A DNA stretch of 60,597 bases from Bacteroidales bacterium. Lineage in GTDB: Bacteria > Bacteroidota > Bacteroidia > Bacteroidales > B18-G4. The stretch covers positions 1-60,597 of the forward strand of contig JAGYLD010000007.1 in the NCBI GenBank assembly GCA_018401355.1, given 5' to 3'. Each line of letters begins with the position of its first letter. The first letter of the stretch is position 1. A program made the position numbers and the translations under genes. Shown here piece after piece: positions 27,905 through 34,739 of this stretch. Below the pieces are notes generated by a model. It ran no database searches. It was not told the origin of the DNA and was given only the letters and a program-made list of their open reading frames with translations.

Positions 27905-27935
27905 AATCTGAATTTTTTAATAAAATTATGAAAAT

Positions 27936-27943
27936 CAAAGATA
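27936..27943 (-). promoter_or_regulatory. -7 promoter box of era
   Basis: TATCTTTG on the minus strand, a perfect TAnnTTTG, 31 nt before the ATG. No clear -33 element. Confidence 0.45.
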
Positions 27944-27972
27944 TTGAGAATTTGCTTTAATCTAATGGGAAC

Positions 27973-29169
27973 CTAAAATTGATCCGCAATCCTTATCATC
28001 GCTTTTTGGATTATGCTTCTTGGTGTTGGCAGACATATTCTTTGGAAATGGGCACTCTTATTGCCAAATAGTGCTCCATCCTCCAGTACAACATTTGCTT
28101 TGTTGTATATTCTGTTGTGAACTTCTTTAGGGGATAATCCATAAGCACTAAAATCCATCCATCCGATATAAGTCCCTTCAGGTTTCCTGAACCTAACCTT
28201 TGGCATGTTTTCAAACAGGAAACGCTCAAGGAAATCAAAATTTTCATCAATATATACTTTAAGTTGATCAAGCCATTCTTCACCTTGTTTGTAGGCAGCG
28301 ATGAGGGCGCTGATGGAAAATGGAGAAGGGAATTGCATCCCGATTTCATTCTGATACGTATTCTGTAACTCTTCATCGCGGATAATAATGTTCGAACAAT
28401 GCAATCCGGCCAGGTTGAATGTTTTGTTAATGGCTGTGCATACTATGATGTTCGGATAATCTGATATAGGTGCAACAGGATAAAAAGTTTCATTATTTCT
28501 GATGAGGTCTCCGTGAATTTCATCCGAAATCAGGATGATGTTGTTTGACTGACATATCTCTACGATCCTTCTTAATTCATCCGTTTGCCAAATACGCCCT
28601 ACAGGGTTGTGAGGACTGCACAGGAACATCATTTTAGTACCAGGTTCATTTGCCTTATTACTTAAATCATCAAAATCGATGGTATAATAACCATCATTGT
28701 TAATAAGTTCATTGTTTGCGACAATCCTTTTGTTTTCCTCAATTACCCTTGTAAAAGGACTATAAACGGGCCTTTGGATGATGACTTTATCGCCAGGCAT
28801 GGTGAATGCTTTTATCGCAGCAGATAAAGCAAAAACAGTACCCGGGCTGTAAACTATTTCTTTTTTTTTTATTTCCCATTGCTGTCTATTTCTAAACCAG
28901 TTTTGAATAGCTTCAAAGTATTCGGGGTCAGTCAGGTGGGTTGTATAACCAAACATTTTTTGATTAACCCTTTGTTTTAATGCATCTAAAACTGGTTGTG
29001 GGCAGCCAAAATCCATATCTGCTACGAATAATGGAATAGAGTCCTCATCAAAACGTTCTGTGATCCCAAATTTCTTCAGTAAATCACCTGCATCCCATTT
29101 AATAGAGTTTGTCTGACGCCTGGGTATTATTTCATCAAAGTTGTATTTTATGGCTCGTTGTTTGTGCAT
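27973..29169 (-). CDS. PLP-dependent aminotransferase / C-S lyase, MalY-PatB type
   Basis: A 398-aa fold-type I PLP enzyme. N-terminal 'RRQTNSIKWD' and 'PLFVADMDFGCPQPVLDAL' are hallmarks of the MalY/PatB group of cystathionine beta-lyases. Also seen are 'VYSPGTVFALSAAI', 'LCSPHNPVGRIW', 'LISDEIHGDL' (PLP-interacting Asp) and the Schiff-base Lys in 'AINKTFNLAGLHCSN'. The C-terminal Arg binding the carboxylate is in 'FQRICLPTPRS'. Likely reaction is cleavage of cystathionine or cysteine-type C-S bonds, with possible aminotransferase activity. It stands about 69 nt upstream of era. Confidence 0.88.
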   Translation of the reverse strand: MHKQRAIKYNFDEIIPRRQTNSIKWDAGDLLKKFGITERFDEDSIPLFVADMDFGCPQPVLDALKQRVNQKMFGYTTHLTDPEYFEAIQNWFRNRQQWEIKKKEIVYSPGTVFALSAAIKAFTMPGDKVIIQRPVYSPFTRVIEENKRIVANNELINNDGYYTIDFDDLSNKANEPGTKMMFLCSPHNPVGRIWQTDELRRIVEICQSNNIILISDEIHGDLIRNNETFYPVAPISDYPNIIVCTAINKTFNLAGLHCSNIIIRDEELQNTYQNEIGMQFPSPFSISALIAAYKQGEEWLDQLKVYIDENFDFLERFLFENMPKVRFRKPEGTYIGWMDFSAYGLSPKEVHNRIYNKANVVLEDGALFGNKSAHFQRICLPTPRSIIQKAMIRIADQF

Positions 29170-29277
29170 AGATTAACCCCGGTTCTTAAATGCCGGTAAA
29201 GTTAAATGATATATGCTCACCGGATCTGCTTCAGGGAAAATATTTTATGGATTCAGGGGTGAAAATTGAGAGCAGGG

Positions 29278-29308
29278 TTTGTTATATGACAAATTAATAG
29301 TACATTTG
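29278..29308 (+). promoter_or_regulatory. Promoter of the initiator tRNA gene
   Basis: TTTG (29278-29281), a 19-nt spacer and TACATTTG (29301-29308) match the Bacteroidota consensus exactly. The mature tRNA begins 15 nt downstream. Confidence 0.85.
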
Positions 29309-29322
29309 CACACTCAAAACAT

Positions 29323-29397
<75 letters not shown>

Positions 29398-29404
29398 GGA
29401 ACGT

Positions 29405-29437
29405 AAGCCTGACACGAAGTGTCGGGCTTTTTCTTTT
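29405..29437 (+). terminator. Terminator of the tRNA-fMet unit
   Basis: AAGCCTGACAC (29405-29415) pairs with GTGTCGGGCTT (29419-29429), 11 bp with one T-G wobble and a GAA loop. TTTCTTTTT follows. Confidence 0.92.
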
Positions 29438-29458
29438 TATGTCGAAACACTTTCCAAA

Positions 29459-29476
29459 GTCATTTGTTAAAATGAC
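29459..29476. repeat. Inverted repeat directly before the GNAT start codon
   Basis: GTCATTT and AAATGAC, 7-bp perfect arms with a GTTA loop, end exactly at the base before the ATG at 29477. It could be an operator or an mRNA hairpin occluding initiation. Confidence 0.5.
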
Positions 29477-29779
29477 ATGAGTGAAATTTATATTCGAGAA
29501 ATCCCGGAAAAAAATATTGGGCGGTTTGAAATGAAGGTTGACAGTCACCTTGCATTCATAGATTACCTGAAAAAGAATCATACCCTGGTTCTTACCCATA
29601 CTGAAGTGCCTGAAGAAATATCAGGTAAAGGCATTGGAAAGAAATTGGTTCAGAAGGTCCTGAATCATGTGGAAAAGAAATCTTTTAAAGTGATTCCCCA
29701 GTGTTCATTTATTATATCTTATATGAAGAGACATCCTGAAACCCACCATTTATTGGACGAAAGAATGGCGTTTAACTAA
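29477..29779 (+). CDS. Small GNAT-type N-acetyltransferase (YjdJ/COG2388-like)
   Basis: A 100-aa single-domain protein. 'THTEVPEEISGKGIGKKLVQ' (about 40-59) is the acetyl-CoA pyrophosphate-binding loop of the short GNAT family represented by E. coli YjdJ. 'VIPQCSFIISYMKRHPETH' is the family's C-terminal signature. Substrate unknown. The CDGSH iron-sulfur gene starts 4 nt after its stop; small GNATs of this type are known to neighbour iron-sulfur (YjdI/CDGSH) genes, so a functional pair is likely. Confidence 0.85.
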   Translation: MSEIYIREIPEKNIGRFEMKVDSHLAFIDYLKKNHTLVLTHTEVPEEISGKGIGKKLVQKVLNHVEKKSFKVIPQCSFIISYMKRHPETHHLLDERMAFN

Positions 29780-29783
29780 AAAT

Positions 29784-29975
29784 ATGAATATTATGGAAAA
29801 TGTTAAAATTACAATTGCCAAAGACGGCCCGTATCTTGTCAGTGGTGATATTGAAATTGTTGATGCTTCCGGTAATGTGACAAAAAAAGATAATTGTGCA
29901 CTTTGTCGCTGTGGAGCTTCCAGGGATAAACCTTTTTGTGACGGAAGTCATAATGTCGCGGGTTTTAAAGGTTAA
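29784..29975 (+). CDS. CDGSH iron-sulfur domain protein
   Basis: A 63-aa protein with the complete CDGSH 2Fe-2S signature CRCGASRDKPFCDGSH (about 42-57): ligands are three cysteines and the final histidine. Such small proteins carry a redox-active 2Fe-2S cluster and may transfer electrons or clusters. The first ATG (29784) gives MNIMENV; a second at 29793 is equally possible. Probably an operon with the GNAT gene. Confidence 0.9.
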   Translation: MNIMENVKITIAKDGPYLVSGDIEIVDASGNVTKKDNCALCRCGASRDKPFCDGSHNVAGFKG

Positions 29976-29992
29976 TGGCAGCATAACAAAAT

Positions 29993-30022
29993 AAAACCGG
30001 CAATTGTTTGCCGGTTTTCTGT
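29993..30022. terminator. Bidirectional terminator after CDGSH gene
   Basis: AAAACCGGCAA (29993-30003) and TTGCCGGTTTT (30008-30018) form a perfect 11-bp stem with a TTGT loop. A/T tracts lie on both sides, so it can serve the CDGSH unit (+) and the zinc-ribbon gene (-). Confidence 0.88.
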
Positions 30023-30151
30023 TTAACCATAACAATATACTTTACGAGCTATGTTTATGAATTGCTCATATTGATAAGAAACCATTATTTGCAAAAACGA
30101 TGGTCGATCTTAATGGTGTTTGTGCCACTTCCTTCCTGAAAAATACTTTAC

Positions 30152-30301
30152 TTACTTCAATCTGATGTCATATCCATCTTTGGCGCAAATGGGGCAGTTG
30201 GTATTCCTTACGGTGGAAATATACCCACATCTGTCGCACTTGTAGTACTTATAGTATTTTGGCTTTCTGGAAATGGAATTGATTTTAAGTCCTATCTTCA
30301 T
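30152..30301 (-). CDS. 49-aa zinc-ribbon / rubredoxin-like micro-protein
   Basis: A very short gene with ATG at 30299-30301 and TAA at 30152-30154. The translation starts MKIGLKINSISRKPKYYKYY; two CxxC knuckles follow at residues 22-25 (CDRC) and 36-39 (CPIC), 10 residues apart, and the protein ends YDIRLK. Four cysteines with aromatic and glycine residues after each knuckle fit a Zn- or Fe-binding ribbon resembling the rubredoxin-like tail of rubrerythrins. The N-terminal part is basic, suggesting RNA, ribosome or DNA contact. No function is assigned. It sits alone between a bidirectional terminator and a palindromic region. Confidence 0.7.
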   Translation of the reverse strand: MKIGLKINSISRKPKYYKYYKCDRCGYISTVRNTNCPICAKDGYDIRLK

Positions 30302-30420
30302 TTGTTATAAGATTTTAAAATGGTTGCTTTCCTCTTACTACGCATAAATGGTGCCAAAAGTTATAGTATATTGATATTCAATGATGAATATTAATGGCAT
30401 TTGAGTATATTCCATAATTA

Positions 30421-30470
30421 GATATACGAAATCGTATGTATATACGATTACGTATATACACGTATGTTGC
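30421..30470. repeat. Cluster of imperfect TATACG-type palindromes
   Basis: Two adjacent near-perfect palindromes: ATCGTATGTATATACGAT (about 30431-30448) and TACGTATATACACGTA (about 30449-30465). They share CGTAT/ATACG half-sites repeated five or more times in 45 bases. The stretch lies 3' of the PKD lipoprotein gene and 120-150 nt upstream of the zinc-ribbon gene. No T tract follows, so it looks more like a protein-binding site than a terminator. Confidence 0.55.
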
Positions 30471-30472
30471 GA

Positions 30473-30850
30473 TTATTTGTTGCCTGGCAGAACAAGGATT
30501 GGCTGGGACCTTGTATTGGTCAGACCGGATATGGTATCTTCTGCAGTTAATACAACCATGAAGTTTTTTGGTTCCATGGTATTATTATCATACCTATGTG
30601 GTTCAGGGGTGTGCTTATAAGATAAAGTGCCATCTCCAAAGCTCCATTTAAAAGAGTTGGAGTATTGAGAGGTGTTGGTAAAAGTAATGACAACAGGGGC
30701 CGGGCCATTATTACCGGAATAACTGAAGCTGGCAATGGGGTATGTCAGCGTACCGACATTTGCCCGATCAGCTTCATCGGCCTTTTCACAACCAGTATAA
30801 AGGATAATGGTCAATCCGATTAAAAGTATCGTTAAGGGTGTGTTTTTCAT
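30473..30850 (-). CDS. PKD-domain lipoprotein
   Basis: A 125-aa protein with lipobox ILYTGC (Cys21). The mature part is a single PKD Ig-like domain (about 38-122): 'PIASFSYSGNNGPAPVVITF', 'FTNTSQYSNSFKWSFGDGTL' (the WSFGDG core) and 'VVLTAEDTIS'. PKD domains are binding or spacer modules in surface proteins. Standing alone on a lipid anchor, it probably works in binding or scaffolding at the outer membrane. The next gene diverges from it. Confidence 0.85.
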   Translation of the reverse strand: MKNTPLTILLIGLTIILYTGCEKADEADRANVGTLTYPIASFSYSGNNGPAPVVITFTNTSQYSNSFKWSFGDGTLSYKHTPEPHRYDNNTMEPKNFMVVLTAEDTISGLTNTRSQPILVLPGNK

Positions 30851-30937
30851 TCTGGTTTATTTCCTTGCTTATAAATAACTATTTCCAGGAAATATTATTT
30901 TTTGCAAAATTACTACATTGCATATTTTTACAAAATT

Positions 30938-30945
30938 TATCTTTG
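30938..30945 (+). promoter_or_regulatory. -7 promoter box of the PorV/PorQ-like gene
   Basis: TATCTTTG, a perfect TAnnTTTG, about 72 nt before the ATG. A possible -33 ATTG is at an unfavourable 17-nt spacing. Confidence 0.4.
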
Positions 30946-31017
30946 CTTTTTCTGTATGGTTTCCCAATACTATAATCAGAAAATCTTCGTTAAAGCTTAG
31001 TGTTGTTAAAGTGCAGA

Positions 31018-32091
31018 ATGAAAAAGTCCCTCGTAATAATATCTCTGGTCTTTTTTACTGTTGCTGTAAATGCCCAGGTTGCAAAATACAGCAATGAGTT
31101 TCTGGCGATTGGAGTAGGTGCCAGATCATTGGCTATGGCTAATGCTCAGGTAGCAAGTGTAAATGATGTGACATCTTCTTACTGGAATCCTGCAGGTTTG
31201 ACCAGAATGACTTCCAGCCAGCAAGTGGGATTGATGCACGCCGAGTATTTTGCCGGTATCGCTAAATATGACTATGCTGGATATGCTATGCAGATTGACA
31301 CATCCAGTGCTTTTGCCGTTTCTCTGATCCGGTTTGGAATTGATGATATACCCAATACGCTTGATCTTTATGATGATCAGGGAAATATTAATTATGACCG
31401 GATTTCTAAGTTTTCTGCTGCTGATTATGCTGCTTTGTTTTCTTATTCCAGGAAAACAAATATTCCTGGTTTGAATCTTGGGGCAAACGTTAAAGTTATT
31501 TACAGACAAATTGGAAGTTTTGCCAAAGCCTATGGTTTTGGACTCGACATCGGAGTGCAGTATGCCATAAAAAATTGGAAATTTGGAGCTCTGGGAAGAG
31601 ACATCACATCAACATTCAATGCCTGGACATACAGCCTCACAGATGAGGAAAATGATGTGCTTATTGCTACAGGAAATGAGTTGCCGGAAAATTCATTGGA
31701 GGTTACTTTACCCAGGTTAATTCTCGGAGCAGCCAGAAATATAAGAATATCCAATAGCTTTAACTCTATCATAGAGCTGGATATGGATGTTACTTTTGAT
31801 GGGAAAAGAAATACATTGATAAAATCAGACCCTGTAAGTATTGATCCCCATTTTGGAGTTGAAGTAGATTACAAAAAAATTGTTTTTCTTAGGGCGGGCA
31901 TAGGTAATATCCAGGAAGAAATTGATTTTGGAAACAAGACCACTACAACTTTTCAACCAAATATTGGCCTGGGTATCCGGATAAAAAAAATAATTTCCAT
32001 CGATTATGCACTTACTGATATAGGAGACAATTCCATTGCATTATATTCCAATGTCTTTTCACTCAGGGTTGATCTTGGTACCAGGAATTAA
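31018..32091 (+). CDS. PorV/PorQ-family outer-membrane beta-barrel protein
   Basis: A 357-aa barrel. A signal peptide (1-19, ending VNAQ) is followed by 'SNEFLAIGVGARSLAMANAQ' and 'VTSSYWNPAGLTRM', the FadL-like opening of the PorV/PorQ family. The barrel ends in 'SLRVDLGTRN'. Family members act in T9SS, where PorV carries cargo from the translocon to the PorU sortase, but the family is broad and this copy is not adjacent to the PorU genes. It could instead be a transporter. The ATG at 31018 is chosen because a signal peptide follows directly; an upstream TTG would not give one. deoC starts 23 nt after its stop. Confidence 0.8.
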   Translation: MKKSLVIISLVFFTVAVNAQVAKYSNEFLAIGVGARSLAMANAQVASVNDVTSSYWNPAGLTRMTSSQQVGLMHAEYFAGIAKYDYAGYAMQIDTSSAFAVSLIRFGIDDIPNTLDLYDDQGNINYDRISKFSAADYAALFSYSRKTNIPGLNLGANVKVIYRQIGSFAKAYGFGLDIGVQYAIKNWKFGALGRDITSTFNAWTYSLTDEENDVLIATGNELPENSLEVTLPRLILGAARNIRISNSFNSIIELDMDVTFDGKRNTLIKSDPVSIDPHFGVEVDYKKIVFLRAGIGNIQEEIDFGNKTTTTFQPNIGLGIRIKKIISIDYALTDIGDNSIALYSNVFSLRVDLGTRN

Positions 32092-32114
32092 GTTTGCCGA
32101 TAAGCCTTAATCAT

Positions 32115-32954
32115 ATGTATATTTTCGAAAACTACTCTTATTCTATCAGCGACCTGAATTCAAGGCTGGATGATATTCTGAGTCAGCCTGATGATAATAG
32201 GTTCCCGGTTGAAATGGCTGGTAAACTTTTGGCATTAATCGACTTGACTTCATTGAATGGGAATGATACCATCAATAAAATCCAGGATCTGTGTCAGAGT
32301 GCATTGAATTTCACTTTAATGATCAAGCCTTATTGTGTTCCTGCTGTTTGTGTTTACCCGGTGTTTATAGATACTTCAAAAAAAATGCTGAAAGGCAGTC
32401 CAATAAAAGTGGCTACCGTGGTGGGTGGATTTCCATCAGGACAAGTTCCCCTCGATGTAAAGCTTTTTGAAACAAAGATTGCCATAGACCAGGGAGCAGA
32501 TGAAATTGATATGGTCATCAACAGGGGATATATCCTGGAAAATAATGATGCAAAAATTATTAAGGAAGTATCAATAATTAAGGAGGTTTGCCAGGATAAG
32601 ATGCTGAAGGTGATACTTGAAACAGGTGAATTGGATTCAGTTCAAAATATTCGAAAAGCATCGGAACTGGCTTTGCTGGGGGGTGCTGATTTTATAAAAA
32701 CATCCACAGGAAAACACCCTGTGGGGTGCACTCCTTTGGCTTTTCTTATCATGCTTGATACCATCAAAGAATACTGTCTTAAAACAGGTAAAAAAGCCGG
32801 AATAAAAGCTGCAGGTGGAATCTCTGAACCAGCTATTGCACACCAATACTATGTTTTAGTGAATAGTATCCTGGGTAATTCCTGGCTTAATCCGGATAAG
32901 TTCAGAATAGGCGCAAGCAGGCTGGCCCGCAAGCTTCAGAATGAACTTTCTTGA
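32115..32954 (+). CDS. deoC: Deoxyribose-phosphate aldolase
   Basis: A 279-aa class I aldolase that splits 2-deoxyribose-5-phosphate into acetaldehyde and glyceraldehyde-3-phosphate in deoxynucleoside breakdown. The Schiff-base lysine is K195 in FIKTSTGK; other active-site stretches are 'VCVYPVFID', 'ATVVGGFPSG' and 'AGIKAAGGIS' (proton-relay lysine). Length is slightly above the E. coli enzyme. The ATG at 32115 is preferred to a TTG at 32094. The acetaldehyde it makes is a possible substrate for the aldehyde oxidoreductase elsewhere in the window (speculative). Confidence 0.92.
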   Translation: MYIFENYSYSISDLNSRLDDILSQPDDNRFPVEMAGKLLALIDLTSLNGNDTINKIQDLCQSALNFTLMIKPYCVPAVCVYPVFIDTSKKMLKGSPIKVATVVGGFPSGQVPLDVKLFETKIAIDQGADEIDMVINRGYILENNDAKIIKEVSIIKEVCQDKMLKVILETGELDSVQNIRKASELALLGGADFIKTSTGKHPVGCTPLAFLIMLDTIKEYCLKTGKKAGIKAAGGISEPAIAHQYYVLVNSILGNSWLNPDKFRIGASRLARKLQNELS

Positions 32955-33057
32955 ATATCCAGTTGTTTCTTCATTGTTTATTAAAATGTTTAACAAAACA
33001 TTAACACATTTTTTGTGTCGTGTTTTGTAATCTTGCATAAATCTGTAATCATAGCTT

Positions 33058-33843
33058 ATGAAGAAACTCTTACTATTCACTATATCAGTTTTTTATGTAT
33101 CGGGCCTGTTGGCTCAAACGACTTTGGATACAGCTATAAATTTTATTGCGAAAGACATCTATGGAAACAGGATGGAATTATTTGAATTCCTGGATGATGA
33201 TAAAATTGTTGTTATAGATTTTTTCAATACTTCATGTGGTCCCTGCCAGACTTATGCTCCGGATATGCAGTCATCACATGAAGATTTTGGCGAAAATGAA
33301 GGAAATGTCATCTTTATGGGTATCAGTAAAGGTGACGATAATGCCATGGTAGCGCATTTCGATTCTGCATTCGGCATAACATATCCCTCAATAAGTGGAA
33401 ACCAGGGAGGTGGGAATGCTATTCACACCCAATATAATATCCTTGGAACACCTACCGTAATCGTGATTAAACCTGATCGGGAGATAACGGAAAAGCATAT
33501 ATGGGAGCCTACAACGGCCAACATCAATGATGCTGTTATGAATGCTGGAGGTATAATTGTGGGCAATCCAGAGCATTTTACTGCGGAAGTGAACTTTTCT
33601 GTGTACCCCAACCCGGTGAAATCTTCCGCCACCATAAATTTTATTTCGGATGGAAACCATTATTCAATTCGACTGATTGATTTAACAGGTAAAGAAATTT
33701 TTCAAAAACCAGCCAAATATTATAAAAAGGGAAGACAGGCCATAGATTTTTATAAACATGGAATTCCCAATGGAATATATTTTCTCAGGTTGACAGATCT
33801 CAATGGCAATGTTATAAACACTCAGAAGCTAATGATTATTTAA
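33058..33843 (+). CDS. Secreted thioredoxin-like protein with T9SS sorting domain
   Basis: A 261-aa protein. A signal peptide (1-20, ending LLAQ) is followed by a TlpA/redoxin-type thioredoxin fold (about 25-165) with active-site CGPC (Cys60, Cys63), 'VVIDFFNTS' and the cis-Pro region 'NILGTPTVIVIKPDRE'. The C terminus from about 181 is a type A T9SS sorting domain: 'FSVYPNPVKSSATINF', 'IRLIDLTGKEIFQ', 'GIPNGIYFLRLTD' and 'TQKLMII'. A thioredoxin exported beyond the outer membrane may reduce or shuffle disulfides at the cell surface. Confidence 0.88.
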   Translation: MKKLLLFTISVFYVSGLLAQTTLDTAINFIAKDIYGNRMELFEFLDDDKIVVIDFFNTSCGPCQTYAPDMQSSHEDFGENEGNVIFMGISKGDDNAMVAHFDSAFGITYPSISGNQGGGNAIHTQYNILGTPTVIVIKPDREITEKHIWEPTTANINDAVMNAGGIIVGNPEHFTAEVNFSVYPNPVKSSATINFISDGNHYSIRLIDLTGKEIFQKPAKYYKKGRQAIDFYKHGIPNGIYFLRLTDLNGNVINTQKLMII

Positions 33844-33898
33844 TCATTTCATGGTGACATACAAATCTGTCTTTCAACAGATTAAGATTGTAGTTTTA

Positions 33899-33930
33899 TT
33901 TGGCGGGGCAGTCTTTTTTTGGTAATTTTG
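33899..33930 (+). promoter_or_regulatory. Promoter of the 137-aa lipoprotein gene
   Basis: TTTG (33899-33902), a 20-nt spacer and TAATTTTG (33923-33930) match the consensus exactly. The ATG is 19 nt downstream of the -7 box. Confidence 0.8.
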
Positions 33931-33949
33931 AGGATAAAGCTTTTGCAAT

Positions 33950-34363
33950 ATGAGAAGAACCAGAAACTTCATTTTACTCGTTGTCTTTATTTTTTTTACC
34001 AATATTTCATGCCAGGAAGATGACACTGACGATATCCTGCCAGTTGTTGATGATCGGGATAAATTCATTGGTCAATGGAATGTTAATGACGAAAACTGCC
34101 AAAGGTCCAGGTATATTGTAGAAATTTCACCGGATCCCTCCAACAGTATCCAGGTGTTGATTACGAATTTTGGTTTTTCCAAAGCCACCATTCCTGATAC
34201 TGCAATCGTAGCAGGAACAACCATTACCCTGCCCCTACAAACCAATAGTGAAAAATGGATAATTTCAGGTATTGGTAAATTTGGTGATGGGGAAATATCC
34301 TGGAACTACAGCCTTGAGATTTCCGGGGATCTTCTGGATTGCACCGCAACATATATACAATAA
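33950..34363 (+). CDS. Lipoprotein, lipocalin-like size, unknown function
   Basis: A 137-aa protein with lipobox TNISC (Cys21) followed by an acidic stretch (QEDDTDD). The mature domain (about 35-137) is beta-rich with 'FIGQWNVNDENC' and a final 'LDCTATYIQ'. The 'xGxW' start and the repeated short strands resemble small lipocalin-like lipoproteins of Bacteroidota, which I offer only as a possibility. It is convergent with the DUF4296 gene, with 1 nt between stops. Confidence 0.7.
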   Translation: MRRTRNFILLVVFIFFTNISCQEDDTDDILPVVDDRDKFIGQWNVNDENCQRSRYIVEISPDPSNSIQVLITNFGFSKATIPDTAIVAGTTITLPLQTNSEKWIISGIGKFGDGEISWNYSLEISGDLLDCTATYIQ

Positions 34364-34364
34364 G

Positions 34365-34739
34365 CTAAGAAACCGTGTCATTTTTATTGACCTCAGTTTC
34401 TATTTTGCTCAGGTTTTCCAAAACCTTCTCCATGATCCGGTCATATGCTTCCAGATTGTATTTGTAATGAGTGAATGACACCTCAAATTCTTCCACAGAA
34501 ATATCATGCTTTTTGAAAATGAGATAGTGTAGTTTACCGGGTGTACCTTCAAAAGGAATTCTTCTTTCCTGGAGATACCTGAGATTGGATTGTACAAGAT
34601 AGAAATCTGTCAGGATCTCAGCCATTTTTTCTTCTGAGATATTTGTTGTTGTGGTTTCGGTAAATTCATTCTCCGACTGATCCTGATAACAACTCCCAAG
34701 CAATAGGAGAATGATAGAAAACAATAGCAATTTTTTCAT
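34365..34739 (-). CDS. DUF4296 lipoprotein
   Basis: A 124-aa protein with lipobox LLLGSC (Cys17). The core 'SEEKMAEILTDFYLVQSNLR' and 'FKKHDISVEEFEVSFTHYKY' with a helical C terminus match DUF4296, a Bacteroidota-specific lipoprotein family of unknown function. Its ATG overlaps the recQ stop codon by one base (TAATG), so translation is probably coupled to recQ. Confidence 0.85.
   Translation of the reverse strand: MKKLLLFSIILLLLGSCYQDQSENEFTETTTTNISEEKMAEILTDFYLVQSNLRYLQERRIPFEGTPGKLHYLIFKKHDISVEEFEVSFTHYKYNLEAYDRIMEKVLENLSKIETEVNKNDTVS

Noticed and set aside
32985-33020. AT-rich inverted repeat (AATGTTT/AAACATT) after deoC as terminator
   Set aside because: The stem is short and AT-only, and the T tract is displaced into a second weak hairpin; too weak to call.
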